From Sphingomonas oligophenolica (GTDB lineage Bacteria > Pseudomonadota > Alphaproteobacteria > Sphingomonadales > Sphingomonadaceae), in assembly GCF_006438955.1 (NCBI RefSeq), contig NZ_RCZK01000006.1, positions 124,001 through 188,000 of the forward strand: DNA of 64,000 bases, written 5' to 3'. The translations under genes and the position numbers were made by a program. Below are positions 16,226-25,413 of the stretch, piece after piece. The stretch's first letter is position 1. Every line of letters begins with the position of its first letter. The notes beneath the pieces are model-generated. The model searched no databases, was not told the DNA's origin, and saw only the letters and a program-made list of their open reading frames with translations.

Positions 16226-17443
16226 CTAGGCCACGATCTCGTGCGCGGGGGGGTGACCGAGGAATCCCGCGGGGCTCGCCGAAGCACCATAGGCTCCCGC
16301 CAGAAATACCGCGATCAGGTCGCCCGGCTCGGCGTGCGGCAGCGCGATTCGGTCGCCCAGCCGGTCGAGCGGGGTGCACAGCGGGCCGACCACGGACACC
16401 GTCTCGGTCGGATCGGCACCCATCGCGTGCGCGAGCGCGAGCGGGTAGTTGCGGCGCACGACGGTGCCGAGATTGCCGGTCGCCGCGAGCTGGTGGTTCA
16501 GCCCGCCATCGGTGACGATGAACGTCTCCCCCCCGCTCGCCTTGCGATCGACGATCCGGGTCAGATACACCCCCGCTTCCGCGACCAGCCAGCGGCCGAG
16601 CTCGATCGCGAACCGCGTCTCGCCCAGCACCGCGTCGCGCCCGTCGAGCATCTCGCCCAGCGCCGCGCCGACCCGCTCGACATCGAGCGGCGTATCGCCC
16701 GCGAAATAGGGCACGCCGAATCCGCCGCCGAGATTGACCAGCGGCGGGGTGGCGTCGGCGGAGTCGGCCAATCGGGCGGCAAGGTCCAACGTCGCGCGCT
16801 GCGTGTCGATAATCGCCTGCGGATCGAGCGCCTGGCTCCCCGCATAGATGTGCAAGCCGCGCCACGTCGCCCCGCTCGCAACGATCGCGCGGATCAGCGC
16901 CGCGGCGCGATCCGCGTCGATGCCGAACGGCGACGGCCGCCCCCCCATGCGCATCCCGCTGCCGCGCAATTCGACATCGGGATTGACCCGCACCCCCAGT
17001 TGCGGCGCGACGCCGACCTGTTCGCCGATCGCCAACGCGCGCGCGGCTTCGCCTTCGGATTCGACGTTGAGCGTCGCCCCAGCGCGGATGGCCGCTTCCA
17101 ACTCATCCCCCCGCTTGCCCGGCCCCGCGAAGCTGATCGCGCGCGCGGATTTGACGACGAGCGCCTTGGCGAGTTCTCCCGCCGAGGCGACATCGAGCCC
17201 ATCCACCATCGGCGCGATCCGCTCGATCAGCGCGGGCAGCGGGTTCGCCTTGATCGCATAGTGGAGATCGACATCGGAAAACGCCGCCCGAAATCGCGCC
17301 ACCCGCGCCGCGACGATCGCGCTGTCATAGACGAACAGCGGCGTATCCCCGGCGGAATCCACCCACTCGCTGGCGGAGCGACCAGCGATCATCACCACGT
17401 CCTGCCCGGCAAATTCGCGCGGCACCGTGCCCATCGGCTTCAT
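16226..17443 (-). CDS. XrtA-associated PLP-dependent decarboxylase (DAP/ornithine decarboxylase fold)
   Basis: A 405-residue fold-type III PLP enzyme resembling diaminopimelate decarboxylase (TIGR03099-like). The PLP lysine is in LHYAIKANPLP (about residue 65), the glycine loop is NLGGGFGVPYF and the active-site cysteine region is VVGPLCTPLDRLG near the C-terminus. The substrate is unknown. Because it sits between an acyl ligase and the export genes, it may decarboxylate an amino acid attached to, or destined for, the polysaccharide system (inference). Its start overlaps the ligase stop by four bases. Confidence 0.85.
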   Translation of the reverse strand: MKPMGTVPREFAGQDVVMIAGRSASEWVDSAGDTPLFVYDSAIVAARVARFRAAFSDVDLHYAIKANPLPALIERIAPMVDGLDVASAGELAKALVVKSARAISFAGPGKRGDELEAAIRAGATLNVESEGEAARALAIGEQVGVAPQLGVRVNPDVELRGSGMRMGGRPSPFGIDADRAAALIRAIVASGATWRGLHIYAGSQALDPQAIIDTQRATLDLAARLADSADATPPLVNLGGGFGVPYFAGDTPLDVERVGAALGEMLDGRDAVLGETRFAIELGRWLVAEAGVYLTRIVDRKASGGETFIVTDGGLNHQLAATGNLGTVVRRNYPLALAHAMGADPTETVSVVGPLCTPLDRLGDRIALPHAEPGDLIAVFLAGAYGASASPAGFLGHPPAHEIVA

Positions 17444-18948
17444 GACACCACCCCCGCACGGATCGCCGCGCGATCGAGCTTGCCGTTGGCGTTGCGCGGC
17501 AATTCGTCACGCCACTCGTACCGCCCCGGCTGCATGAAGCTCGGCAACATCATCCGCAATCTCGTCCGCAGCGCCTCTTCGTGGGTCGCGTCGCCCGCCA
17601 GGACCACCACGATTCCTTGCCCGAGCCGCTCGTCGGGCACCCCGACCGCCACCGCCTCGCGCGCCTCTTCCCCCGCCAATATCGCTTCCTCGATTTCGAG
17701 GGGACTGATCCGGTTGCCCGCCGACTTGATCATCTCGTCATCGCGCCCGACGAACCGGAACAGCCCGTCCTCGCCCTCGATGACCGTATCACCCGACCAC
17801 ACCGCCATCCCGCGATGCGTGGCAAAATTTGGCGCGGGCCGGAAGCGCACCGCGGTGCGTTCGGGGTCGCGCCAATAGCCCTGCGCCACCAGCGGCCCGG
17901 CATGAACGAGCTCGCCCGGCTCCCCCAGTGCGCGGGTGCCGTCGGGCTTCACCGCCATCACCTCCGCAAACGGAATCGCGCGCCCCATCGCCTGCGGATG
18001 CGCATCGAGCAGCGCGGGCGGCAGATAGGTCGATCGGAACGCTTCGGTGAGGCCATACATCGCGTACACATCGGCGCATGGGAACCGCCCGCGCAAGCCC
18101 GTGACGAGCCGCGGCGTCAACGCACCCCCCGAATTGGTCAGCCGTCGCAGCCGCGCGGCGGTCTCCTCCGGCCATTCCGCCTCGAGCAATTGCACCCACA
18201 GTGGCGGCACGCCTGCGAGGGTCGTCGCTCCGACGCGCTCGATCGCCTTCACGACATCGTGCGCGACCAGATAATCGAGCGGCGCGACCGACGCCCCCGC
18301 CGCCCAGGTCGATAACAGCTGGTTCTGGCCATAGTCGAACGACAGTGGCAGGACGCCGAGAACGCGATCGTTCGGTTCCAGCTTCAGATAATGCGCCACC
18401 GCAATCGCGCCGAGCCACAGATTGGCGTGGCTCAGCATCACCCCCTTGGGCCGCCCGGTCGAACCCGACGTGTAGAGAATCGCGGCGAGCGCGTCAGGGT
18501 CCGCCTCGGAGGGCCGCAACCCGTCGCCGGTCAGCGGGAGCGCGGTATCGTCGGCCAGGTCGCACCCGCTCGGCCTATCGCCGGGCGCCAGCGTCGCGGC
18601 GCGCGTCGGCTGGGTGATGAGCAATGCCGCGCCGCTGTCGGCGAGGATATGCGCTACCTGGGCGCGACGGAGCGCGGGGTTGATGGGCACATGTACCAGT
18701 CCAGCGCGCGGCACCGCGAGCGGCAGCACGCAGGCGAGTCGTGTCTTCGGGAGCCACGATGCCACCCGATCGCCGGGATTCAATCGCTGCGCCATGAGCC
18801 AGCGCGCAACCGCGCCGACCGCCGCTTCCAAGTCGGCGAACGACCAACGGCCCGCGCGATCGACCAACGCAATCGCGTCGCGATCGCCACGCGCGACATG
18901 ATCGATCGGCATCGGGACGGGATCGAGCGGCACCATCGCCCCTTCCAT
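17440..18948 (-). CDS. XrtA-associated AMP-forming acyl-CoA ligase
   Basis: A 502-residue ANL-superfamily adenylating enzyme (TIGR03098-like). The AMP-binding P-loop is AAILYTSGSTGRPKGVMLSH, the A5-like motif is MYGLTEAF and the hinge/A8 region is GRDDEMIKSAGNRISPLEIEE. A lysine in NANGKLDR at the C-terminus is the usual catalytic residue. It activates a carboxylic or amino acid as an adenylate, probably loading the acyl carrier protein encoded divergently 70 bp away. Two early methionines (residues 1 and 5) are possible starts. Confidence 0.87.
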   Translation of the reverse strand: MEGAMVPLDPVPMPIDHVARGDRDAIALVDRAGRWSFADLEAAVGAVARWLMAQRLNPGDRVASWLPKTRLACVLPLAVPRAGLVHVPINPALRRAQVAHILADSGAALLITQPTRAATLAPGDRPSGCDLADDTALPLTGDGLRPSEADPDALAAILYTSGSTGRPKGVMLSHANLWLGAIAVAHYLKLEPNDRVLGVLPLSFDYGQNQLLSTWAAGASVAPLDYLVAHDVVKAIERVGATTLAGVPPLWVQLLEAEWPEETAARLRRLTNSGGALTPRLVTGLRGRFPCADVYAMYGLTEAFRSTYLPPALLDAHPQAMGRAIPFAEVMAVKPDGTRALGEPGELVHAGPLVAQGYWRDPERTAVRFRPAPNFATHRGMAVWSGDTVIEGEDGLFRFVGRDDEMIKSAGNRISPLEIEEAILAGEEAREAVAVGVPDERLGQGIVVVLAGDATHEEALRTRLRMMLPSFMQPGRYEWRDELPRNANGKLDRAAIRAGVVS

Positions 18949-19019
18949 AGCGCGGATGTTGCCGAATTCACCCCCGCACTCTAGGGGCGCGGCAGATACA
19001 ACCGATCAGGGCCGTCGAT

Positions 19020-19292
19020 GTGATCCCCGAAGGAAAACCCACGGTCGAACAGACCGTCCGCGCGACGCTCGCCGACATTCTCGGCCTGTCCGTCGAGCGC
19101 GCCGCGAGTTTCACCGCGACAACGCCGTTGTTCGGCGCGCTGCCCGAACTCGATTCGATGGCGGTCGCGAGCGTGCTGACCGAACTCGAGGATCGGCTTG
19201 CGATCGTGATCGAGGACGACGAGGTCGACGGCGACATGCTCGAAACCTTCGGCGCGTTGGTCGCATTCGCCGCGCGCAAGGCGCTGGTGTAA
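19020..19292 (+). CDS. Acyl carrier protein of the XrtA cluster
   Basis: A 90-residue carrier protein. The motif LFGALPELDSMAVAS contains the phosphopantetheine serine S46 of the DSM/DSL type, followed by the helix EDRLAIVIEDDEV, as in acyl and peptidyl carriers. A GTG start follows AGGG. It is transcribed divergently from the ligase and is followed 11 bp later by two hydrolases. The four-gene context suggests a pathway in which the ligase loads this carrier and a hydrolase releases or transfers the product. Confidence 0.85.
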   Translation: MIPEGKPTVEQTVRATLADILGLSVERAASFTATTPLFGALPELDSMAVASVLTELEDRLAIVIEDDEVDGDMLETFGALVAFAARKALV

Positions 19293-19303
19293 CAACTGCC
19301 GCC

Positions 19304-19960
19304 ATGACCGGCGGCATGCACATCGATCACTACGACTGGACCGGCGCGGACGGCGTCGGCGGGCGCGAGGCGATGCTGCGCTTCAGCACCGGCACCCCGC
19401 GCGTCGTGCTGGCGCTGCCGCTGTTCGAGGAATTCAACCGCACCCGCGCATTCGGCGTGACGTTGCTCCGCGCGCTCGCGCGCCGCGGCATCGGTGGGCT
19501 ATTGCCGGATTGGCCGGGGACGAACGAGAGCCCGGTTCCCTCCAGCGACGCAACGCTCGCGATGATCCAGGCTGCCTACCAATCCGTTTTAGTTTCTTGC
19601 ACTCCACTCTTCGCTCTCGGTATCAGGAGTGGCGCGCTGTTCGACGCCCGCGCGTCGGTGCGTGGGCGCTGGCATCTCTCGCCGGTATCGGGAACGGAAT
19701 TGGCGCGTGAGCTGGCACGCCAGACATCGGACGACGGCACGATATCGGGTAATCTCGTGTCGTCGGCCTTTCGTGCCGAGCTTGGCGCGGCGTCACTCGG
19801 GAGTGCCCGGGTCGTGCGATTCGACAGCGACCCACGCGACGCCGATTTGAAGCTGGCCGGATCGCCGCTCTGGCGCCGTGCCGAGCCGGGAAACGATCCC
19901 GCGCTCGCCGAGGTGCTGGCAGCCGATATCACCCACTGGGTCGCGACATGCGACGGCTGA
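19304..19960 (+). CDS. XrtA-associated alpha/beta hydrolase 2 (degenerate nucleophile)
   Basis: A 218-residue alpha/beta-fold protein similar to exosortase-A-associated hydrolase 2 (TIGR03101-like). The elements VVLALPLFEEFNRTR and LLPDWPGTNES match the first strand and oxyanion region. The nucleophile elbow reads GIRSG, with Arg where a Ser would normally sit, so ordinary esterase chemistry is unlikely. The C-terminus lacks an obvious catalytic His. It may act as a scaffold or use unusual chemistry. The ATG at 19304 is the best start. Confidence 0.72.
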   Translation: MTGGMHIDHYDWTGADGVGGREAMLRFSTGTPRVVLALPLFEEFNRTRAFGVTLLRALARRGIGGLLPDWPGTNESPVPSSDATLAMIQAAYQSVLVSCTPLFALGIRSGALFDARASVRGRWHLSPVSGTELARELARQTSDDGTISGNLVSSAFRAELGAASLGSARVVRFDSDPRDADLKLAGSPLWRRAEPGNDPALAEVLAADITHWVATCDG

Positions 19961-20718
19961 TCGCATTCCCTTGCGCGGGCGACACGCTGATCGGGGCGAT
20001 CGACGATGCGGCGGCCACCACTGGCCTGCTGATCGTGTCGGGGGGCAACGAGGTTCGCGCGGGGGCGCATCGCGGCATGGCGATGCTGGCTGCCAACATC
20101 GCCGCGGCCGGATTTCCGGTCCTGCGCTACGACCGGCGCGGGGTCGGCGATTCGGCCGGCGAGAACCGGGGATTCCGCTATGCGCAGGACGATCTGGCGG
20201 CGGCGGTCGCGACATTTCGCGCCGAAGTCCCAGGCGTCGACCGGATCGTCGGCTTCGGCAATTGCGACGCGGCCAGCACGCTGGCGCTGTTCGGGCGCGA
20301 TGCCGGAATCGATCGCGTGCTGCTCGCCAACCCGTGGGTGATCGAGGACGACGACGATCTTCCCCCCGCGGCAGCAATCCGCGCACGCTACGCCGAACGG
20401 CTCCGCAGCCGGTCTGCGTGGTCGCGACTTCTGCGCGGAGAGATCGATTTGCGTAAAACTGTGAGGGGGTTAGCAAAGCTATCTCGGACGAAGCCTCACC
20501 CATCCAATCGCCTCGCAACCCGCGTCATTCGCGCGATCGCGGATTGGGACGACGACGCGACCGTCATACTCGCCAGTGGCGACGCGACCGCGATCGCCTA
20601 TCGCGACGTGGCACGCGGATTGCCCGCAACGACGATCGACACCGATTCGCACAGCTTCGCACGGTCGAATGACAAGGAGGCATTGCGGGCGGAGGTGGTC
20701 AACGCGCTCCGCCGCTGA
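19948..20718 (+). CDS. XrtA-associated alpha/beta hydrolase 1 (Cys nucleophile)
   Basis: A 256-residue alpha/beta hydrolase (TIGR03100-like). After LLIVSGGNEVRAGAHRG (oxyanion region) and YDRRGVGDS, the elbow is GFGNCDAAS, so the nucleophile is a cysteine in place of serine, as is usual in this subfamily. Late in the protein, DSHSFARS may contain the catalytic His. It overlaps hydrolase 2 by 13 bases. Likely roles are thioesterase or acyl transfer from the carrier protein; the substrate is unknown. Confidence 0.78.
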   Translation: MRRLIAFPCAGDTLIGAIDDAAATTGLLIVSGGNEVRAGAHRGMAMLAANIAAAGFPVLRYDRRGVGDSAGENRGFRYAQDDLAAAVATFRAEVPGVDRIVGFGNCDAASTLALFGRDAGIDRVLLANPWVIEDDDDLPPAAAIRARYAERLRSRSAWSRLLRGEIDLRKTVRGLAKLSRTKPHPSNRLATRVIRAIADWDDDATVILASGDATAIAYRDVARGLPATTIDTDSHSFARSNDKEALRAEVVNALRR

Positions 20719-20724
20719 AGTGGC

Positions 20725-21693
20725 CTATTCCGCCGCTTCGGCCAGCTCCGCAAATTCGGCGGTCGCGATGAACCGTTCCGCGTCCAGCGCCGCCATGCAC
20801 CCCGTCCCCGCCGCGGTCACCGCCTGGCGGTAGATCTTGTCCTGGACATCGCCGCACGCGAAGACGCCGTCGACGCTGGTCCGGGTCGATCCGATCTCGA
20901 CCTTCACATACCCGTCGGCGTCGAGATCGAGGTGCCCGCGAAACAACTCGGTCGCCGGATGATGGCCGATCGCGACGAACCCGCCATCGACCTCGAGTCG
21001 GCGATGTTCACCGGTCACCGTATCGCGCAGGTCGAGCGCGACGAGGCCCGCGTTGCCGCCGCCGTCGATGAATTCGCGAACCTCGGCGTTCCAGATGACG
21101 GTGACGTTGGGATGCGCGAAGAGGCGGTCCTGCAGGATCTTCTCGGCCCGAAACGAATCACGGCGATGGATCAGCGTCACGTCGTCGCTGTGGTTGGTCA
21201 GGTACAGCGCCTCCTCGACCGCGGTGTTGCCGCCGCCGATCACCGCAACCTTCTTGCCGCGATAGAAAAATCCGTCACAGGTCGCGCAGGCGCTGACGCC
21301 CTTGCCCTTCATCGCCTCCTCGCTATCGATGCCGAGCCATTTCGCCTGCGCGCCGGTGGCGATCACGAGCGTGTCGCCCTCATAGACATCGCCGCTGTCG
21401 CCGGTCAGCCGGAACGGTCGCCGCGTCAGGTCGACCCCGACGATCGTATCCCACATCATCGTCGTGCCGACATGTTCGGCCTGCGCCTGCATCTGCTCCA
21501 TCAGCCAGGGGCCTTGGATCACGTCCTTGAAGCCGGGGTAGTTCTCGACGTCGGTCGTCGTGGTCAGCTGCCCGCCGGGCTGGATGCCCTGGACGACGAT
21601 CGGCTTCATCCCCGCCCGCGCGCCGTAGATGGCGGCGGAAAGCCCCGCAGGGCCGGAGCCGAGGATGAGCATGCGGGTAGTATGGGTGGTCAT
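20725..21693 (-). CDS. trxB: Thioredoxin-disulfide reductase
   Basis: A 322-residue flavoprotein that reduces thioredoxin with NADPH in the cytoplasm. It has the FAD motif LILGSGPAGLSAAIYGARAG, the redox pair C136-ATC-C139 in ACATCDGFFYRG, the NADP motif VIGGGNTAVEEALYL and FACGDVQDKIYRQAVTAAGTGC near the end. The C-terminal tail FAELAEAAE is acidic. The start at 21693 was chosen because the family begins a few residues before LILGSG; the longer frame has no support. It is convergent with hydrolase 1, with a 6-bp gap. Confidence 0.95.
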   Translation of the reverse strand: MTTHTTRMLILGSGPAGLSAAIYGARAGMKPIVVQGIQPGGQLTTTTDVENYPGFKDVIQGPWLMEQMQAQAEHVGTTMMWDTIVGVDLTRRPFRLTGDSGDVYEGDTLVIATGAQAKWLGIDSEEAMKGKGVSACATCDGFFYRGKKVAVIGGGNTAVEEALYLTNHSDDVTLIHRRDSFRAEKILQDRLFAHPNVTVIWNAEVREFIDGGGNAGLVALDLRDTVTGEHRRLEVDGGFVAIGHHPATELFRGHLDLDADGYVKVEIGSTRTSVDGVFACGDVQDKIYRQAVTAAGTGCMAALDAERFIATAEFAELAEAAE

Positions 21694-21783
21694 GATCGGA
21701 TGTCCTGCGATTCGCTGGTCCGATCTAGGGGGTCTGGCGGCTGAATTGAACCGCGCGCGTGACACCCACGCAGGCGATCGTGG

Positions 21784-22080
21784 TCAGCGGGTCGATTTCC
21801 AGTCCCACAAGTCCGCGGACCAGGCCCGCACCGCTTCGGCTTGGGCGTTAAGACCTCGCACCAGCGCGTGCCGATAGAACCCGTGCCAGAACAGCGTGTC
21901 GACGACGATCAGCGCGATCATCGCCAGGACGATCCACGCGAACGGCCCTTCGCGCTCGGTGCGTCGCTCCCGATGCTGGGTGAGCCGACGCTCGACGCCG
22001 GCATAGGCGGGATTGCGCGTAATCCGCCGGTCGCTGCCCTTCCGCCGTTCCGTGCCGAAATTATACGCCATGGGATCCAT
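21784..22080 (-). CDS. Single-pass membrane protein with RR-rich N-terminus
   Basis: A protein of about 98 residues beginning MDPMAYNFGTERRKGSDRR. The N-terminus has repeated arginine pairs (GTERRKGSDRR, AGVERRLTQHRERR). One transmembrane helix (FAWIVLAMIALIVVDTLFW) follows at about residues 48-66. The C-terminal part is soluble. The family is unknown; the ERR-x-x-S-DRR pattern occurs in PilZ proteins and in unrelated small membrane proteins. The start is uncertain: an upstream ATG at 22143 and an internal one (MAYNFG) are alternatives. Confidence 0.55.
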   Translation of the reverse strand: MDPMAYNFGTERRKGSDRRITRNPAYAGVERRLTQHRERRTEREGPFAWIVLAMIALIVVDTLFWHGFYRHALVRGLNAQAEAVRAWSADLWDWKSTR

Positions 22081-22146
22081 CCGTTTTTCGCGCGACCGCT
22101 TATCCGCGCGATTGCTTGCCAAACGATGAAGACGATCCGTCACGAA

Positions 22147-22223
22147 TGGTAGCGGAGGAGGGACTTGAACCCCCGACCCCAGGATTATGATTCCCGTGCT
22201 CTAACCAGCTGAGCTACTCCGCC
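22147..22223 (-). tRNA. tRNA-Met (CAT)
   Basis: 77 nt with encoded CCA. The acceptor GGCGGAG pairs with CTCCGCT (one G-U), the anticodon stem is CGGGA/TCCTG and the loop ATCATAA gives anticodon CAT. The GGGGTTCAAGTCCC T-arm is standard. The sequence resembles the elongator methionine tRNA of alphaproteobacteria; a CAT-bearing tRNA-Ile2 is possible but less similar. Confidence 0.88.
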
Positions 22224-22291
22224 ACGCCCGGTTTGCCAGGGGTGCGCTTCCGTTCGCGAGGCGCGGGCTATAGGTTTCGGCCTGGAGGCGG

Positions 22292-22798
22292 TCAAGCGAA
22301 CATGTGACGCGACAGCGGCTCCCACGGTCCGCCGCGGTACCACCAGGTCGCCAACCCGGCGATCTCGACCTCGCGCGCACGAAAATCCTTGGTCAGCGTT
22401 GCCAGCAGCACCTTGGCGACCCCCGGCGCGACCTTGTTCTGGATGGTGACATGCGGGCGCCACCCGCCCGCGTCCTGCGGGGTCAACAGCCCGGCGAACG
22501 CCTCGCACAGGTGCTGCCGGATCGCGACGAGTTCGGGCGAATCGATCCGGAAGGCGACGCCGCGCCCGAGCGACATCAACGCCGATACGCGCGCGGCGGG
22601 CGCGCGGACCCCTTGCGTGTCTTGGATAAGCCGATGCTTGAGCTCGTCTTCGACCGATGGCGGCAGATGGTGAAACAGCGTCAGATGCGCATCGAGCTGG
22701 TTGCGTCCCGGCGGAAAATACGCCCGCCGCATCGCGTCCAACCATCCCTGATCGCGCCGCCCGAACAAGGCGGTCACGATGATCGGCGCTCTAGTCAA
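22292..22798 (-). CDS. 2'-5' RNA ligase/2H phosphoesterase family protein
   Basis: A 168-residue 2H-superfamily protein with the two conserved H-x-T motifs: HLTLF at about residue 43 and HVTIQ at about 122. Members act on 2'-5' or cyclic phosphates in RNA or nucleotides; which is not known here. The proposed TTG start at 22798 overlaps the kup stop (TTGA), which suggests coupling, with AGG about eight bases upstream. A GTG seven codons later is an alternative. A longer frame into kup is rejected. Confidence 0.78.
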   Translation of the reverse strand: MTRAPIIVTALFGRRDQGWLDAMRRAYFPPGRNQLDAHLTLFHHLPPSVEDELKHRLIQDTQGVRAPAARVSALMSLGRGVAFRIDSPELVAIRQHLCEAFAGLLTPQDAGGWRPHVTIQNKVAPGVAKVLLATLTKDFRAREVEIAGLATWWYRGGPWEPLSRHMFA

Positions 22799-24720
22799 AT
22801 CTCGACCTGGCTGCCCAGTTCGACGACGCGATTGGTGGGCAGGCGGAAAAACTCCATCGCGCTTTCGGCGTTGCGCAGCATCCATGCGAACAGCTTCTCA
22901 CGCCAGATCATCATCCCCGGCCGATCCGACGCGAGCAGCGTCTGGCGCGAGAGGAAGAAGCTGGTGTCCATCATCTTGAAGTCGGTACCACACTCGTGGA
23001 CGCGCTTCAGCGCGGCGGGGACGTCGACCTCCTCCATGAAGCCGTAACGGAGCACTAGGCGGAAAAAGCCCTCCCCCATCTCGTCGCGCTTGGCGCGTTC
23101 GCCCTCAGGCCAATAGGGTTGATCGGCAATCTGGACGGTCAACAGGATGACGCGTTCGTGGAGCACCTTGTTGTGCTTGAGGTTGTGGAGCAGCGCGTGC
23201 GGCACGCCTTCGGCGCTCGAGGTCATGAATACCGCGGTGCCGGGGACGCGGCTCGCCGAATTGGCGGCGGACGAGATGAACACCTTCATCGGCATTGCCG
23301 CCTCGCGCAGCCGCTCGATCATCAGCTTCCTGCCCTTCGACCACGTCGTCAGCATCGTGAAGATGATGAACCCTACCAGCAGCGGGAACCAGCCGCCGTC
23401 GGGCACCTTGGTCAGGTTGGCGGTAAGGTAGGCGCCGTCGACCAGGAAAAACACCGCGAGGAGCGGGAACGCGGCATATTTGGGCCAATGCCACAACCGG
23501 ACCAGCGCCACGCCGAGCAGGCAGGTATCGATCGTCATCGCCCCCGTCACCGCGATTCCGTACGCGCTCGTTAGATTCGACGAGGTGCGGAAGAACATCA
23601 CCAGCAGGATGACCATAATCATCAGCATCCAGTTGACGAGTGGGATGTAGATCTGCCCCGCGGTCGAGGCGCTGGTATGTTCGATCCGCAGCCGTGGCAT
23701 GAAGCCGAGCTGGATCGCCTGCTGCGTCACCGAAAACGCGCCGGAGATCACCGCCTGGCTCGCGATGATCGCGGCGAGCGTCGCGAGGATGACGAGCGGC
23801 AGCTGGAGGCTGGCGGGCGCGAGATTGTAGAACGGGCTGACCAACGCGACGGTGCCATCGCGGAACAGCAGCGCGCCCTGCCCCATGTAGTTCATCATCA
23901 ACGCGGGAAGCACGAACACCAGCCACGACACGCCGATCGGCTTGCGCCCGAAATGCCCCATGTCGGCATAAAGCGCCTCCGCCCCCGTCACTGCGAGCAC
24001 GACCGATCCCAATGCCAGGAACGCGCGTGGGGGGTCGATTAGGAAGAAGTTCACCGCGTAATGGGGCGAGAACGCCCAGAGCACTTCGGGCGTCTTCACG
24101 ATACTGATTACGCCCAGCACTGCGATCGTCGCGAAATAGACGAGCATGATCGGGCCGAAGAACAGCCCGACCTTGGCCGTCCCGCTTTTCTGAATCGAGA
24201 ACAGAAACACGAGTATCCCGATAGAGATTGGAATTACGAGCCCGCCGAAGGCGGGCGCCGCCACCGCGAGCCCCTCGACCGCCGACAGCACCGACACCGC
24301 CGGCGTGATCATGCTGTCGCCATAGAATAATGCGGTCGCGAACACGCCGAGCAGGATGATGCCGGTCGTCCATCGCTTCGATGTCGTCTTGCCCGAAACG
24401 AGCGCGAGCAGCGCCAGGCTGCCGCCTTCGCCCTTGTTGTCGGCGCGCATGATGATCAGCACGTATTTCACCGTCACCACGACCATCATCGACCAGAACA
24501 TCAGGCTCAGCACACCCATGATGTGCGCGGGATCGAGCGTGAGTTGGTGATGCCCCGCAAAGGTTTCGCGAAACGCGTAGAGCGGGCTCGTGCCGATATC
24601 GCCGAACACGATGCCGATCGCGCCGACGGCGAGCTTCAGCAATCCGTCGTGGCCGTGGCTGCCGCCGCCATGATCCGCCGCGTCTTCGACGACCGCGGCA
24701 CCAGCGCTATCGATGCTCAC
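22795..24720 (-). CDS. kup: KUP-type potassium uptake transporter
   Basis: A 641-residue integral membrane protein, the usual length for KUP/HAK/KT potassium-proton symporters. The N-terminus [20 protein letters not shown] is the hallmark signature, followed by about 12 membrane segments. GEGG in [13 protein letters not shown] and the conserved [14 protein letters not shown] stretch are visible. The C-terminal cytoplasmic domain starts near residue 470. It takes up K+ at low pH or as a housekeeping system. The 2H phosphoesterase gene follows in the same operon. Confidence 0.95.
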   Translation of the reverse strand: MSIDSAGAAVVEDAADHGGGSHGHDGLLKLAVGAIGIVFGDIGTSPLYAFRETFAGHHQLTLDPAHIMGVLSLMFWSMMVVVTVKYVLIIMRADNKGEGGSLALLALVSGKTTSKRWTTGIILLGVFATALFYGDSMITPAVSVLSAVEGLAVAAPAFGGLVIPISIGILVFLFSIQKSGTAKVGLFFGPIMLVYFATIAVLGVISIVKTPEVLWAFSPHYAVNFFLIDPPRAFLALGSVVLAVTGAEALYADMGHFGRKPIGVSWLVFVLPALMMNYMGQGALLFRDGTVALVSPFYNLAPASLQLPLVILATLAAIIASQAVISGAFSVTQQAIQLGFMPRLRIEHTSASTAGQIYIPLVNWMLMIMVILLVMFFRTSSNLTSAYGIAVTGAMTIDTCLLGVALVRLWHWPKYAAFPLLAVFFLVDGAYLTANLTKVPDGGWFPLLVGFIIFTMLTTWSKGRKLMIERLREAAMPMKVFISSAANSASRVPGTAVFMTSSAEGVPHALLHNLKHNKVLHERVILLTVQIADQPYWPEGERAKRDEMGEGFFRLVLRYGFMEEVDVPAALKRVHECGTDFKMMDTSFFLSRQTLLASDRPGMMIWREKLFAWMLRNAESAMEFFRLPTNRVVELGSQVEI

Positions 24721-24844
24721 AGCGCCGACGATCGCACGGCAAGCGTTGGTGATCGCATCGAAAAGCCAGCCTTCGCCCCTGTGCCCATGGCCGTGCCTCT
24801 AGCATGCGGCATGACCCCCTACAACGCCATCGGATCGCAGGCGC

Positions 24845-25294
24845 TCAGGCCCGGCGGACGACCTCGCGGATCACGAAATGCGACGCCAGACGCGTGACGC
24901 CCGGCAGCTGCGACAGCGTCGCGCGATGGATCCGTTCATAGGTGTCGCCATCGCGCACTTCGACGTGAAGCATGTAATCCGCTTCCCCGCTCATCAGGAA
25001 ACATTGCCCCACTTCCGGGCAGCCCACGATCTCCGCCTCGAACGCCTGCATCGTCTCCTGGCGCTGGTCGCGCAGCGTGACGTTGACCAGCACCACCGTG
25101 GGATTGCCCCGCGCGGCGCGCGACAGGATCGCTTGATAGCCGGTGATCGCCCCCGTTTCGCGCAGCTGCGCGACCCGCCGATGCGCGGCGCTAGGCGACA
25201 GCCCGACCCGCTCGCCCAGTTGCGCGCTCGTCAGGTCGGAATTGGCGGCGAGCAGCGTCAGGATGCGCTGCTCGATGGCATCGATCGATTTCAT
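24845..25294 (-). CDS. Lrp/AsnC-family transcriptional regulator
   Basis: A 149-residue regulator. Residues 1-50 form the winged-helix DNA-binding part (AIEQRILTLLAANSDLTSAQLGERVGLSPSAAHRRVAQLRETG). The RAM/ACT-like domain (residues 65-149, with VEVRDGDTYERI) senses amino acids and forms dimers. It is transcribed divergently from alanine dehydrogenase, the classic arrangement in which Lrp-type regulators (for example AldR) control ald in response to alanine. The start at 25294 follows the family N-terminus; upstream in-frame codons overlap the operator region. Confidence 0.9.
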   Translation of the reverse strand: MKSIDAIEQRILTLLAANSDLTSAQLGERVGLSPSAAHRRVAQLRETGAITGYQAILSRAARGNPTVVLVNVTLRDQRQETMQAFEAEIVGCPEVGQCFLMSGEADYMLHVEVRDGDTYERIHRATLSQLPGVTRLASHFVIREVVRRA

Positions 25295-25317
25295 CCCGAT
25301 GTCCCTATTCGAATCGG

Positions 25318-25362
25318 GAGAAATTTGCACCCCACCGGCCCAAGCCGGAAATCTTTGCAACC
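25318..25362. promoter_or_regulatory. Candidate Lrp-type operator between regulator and ald
   Basis: The intergenic region holds a repeated element: GAAATTTGCA at 25320-25329 and GAAATCTTTGCA at 25348-25359. It also contains the palindrome CCGGC-CCAA-GCCGG at 25335-25348, centred between the two copies. Lrp-family octamers bind phased degenerate sites, so this arrangement fits an autoregulated ald operator. The exact sites are inferred. Confidence 0.4.
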
Positions 25363-25413
25363 CTATCCGGTCCAATGCCGCTTAGAAGGAACCGACATAA
25401 CGGAGTGGAAATC

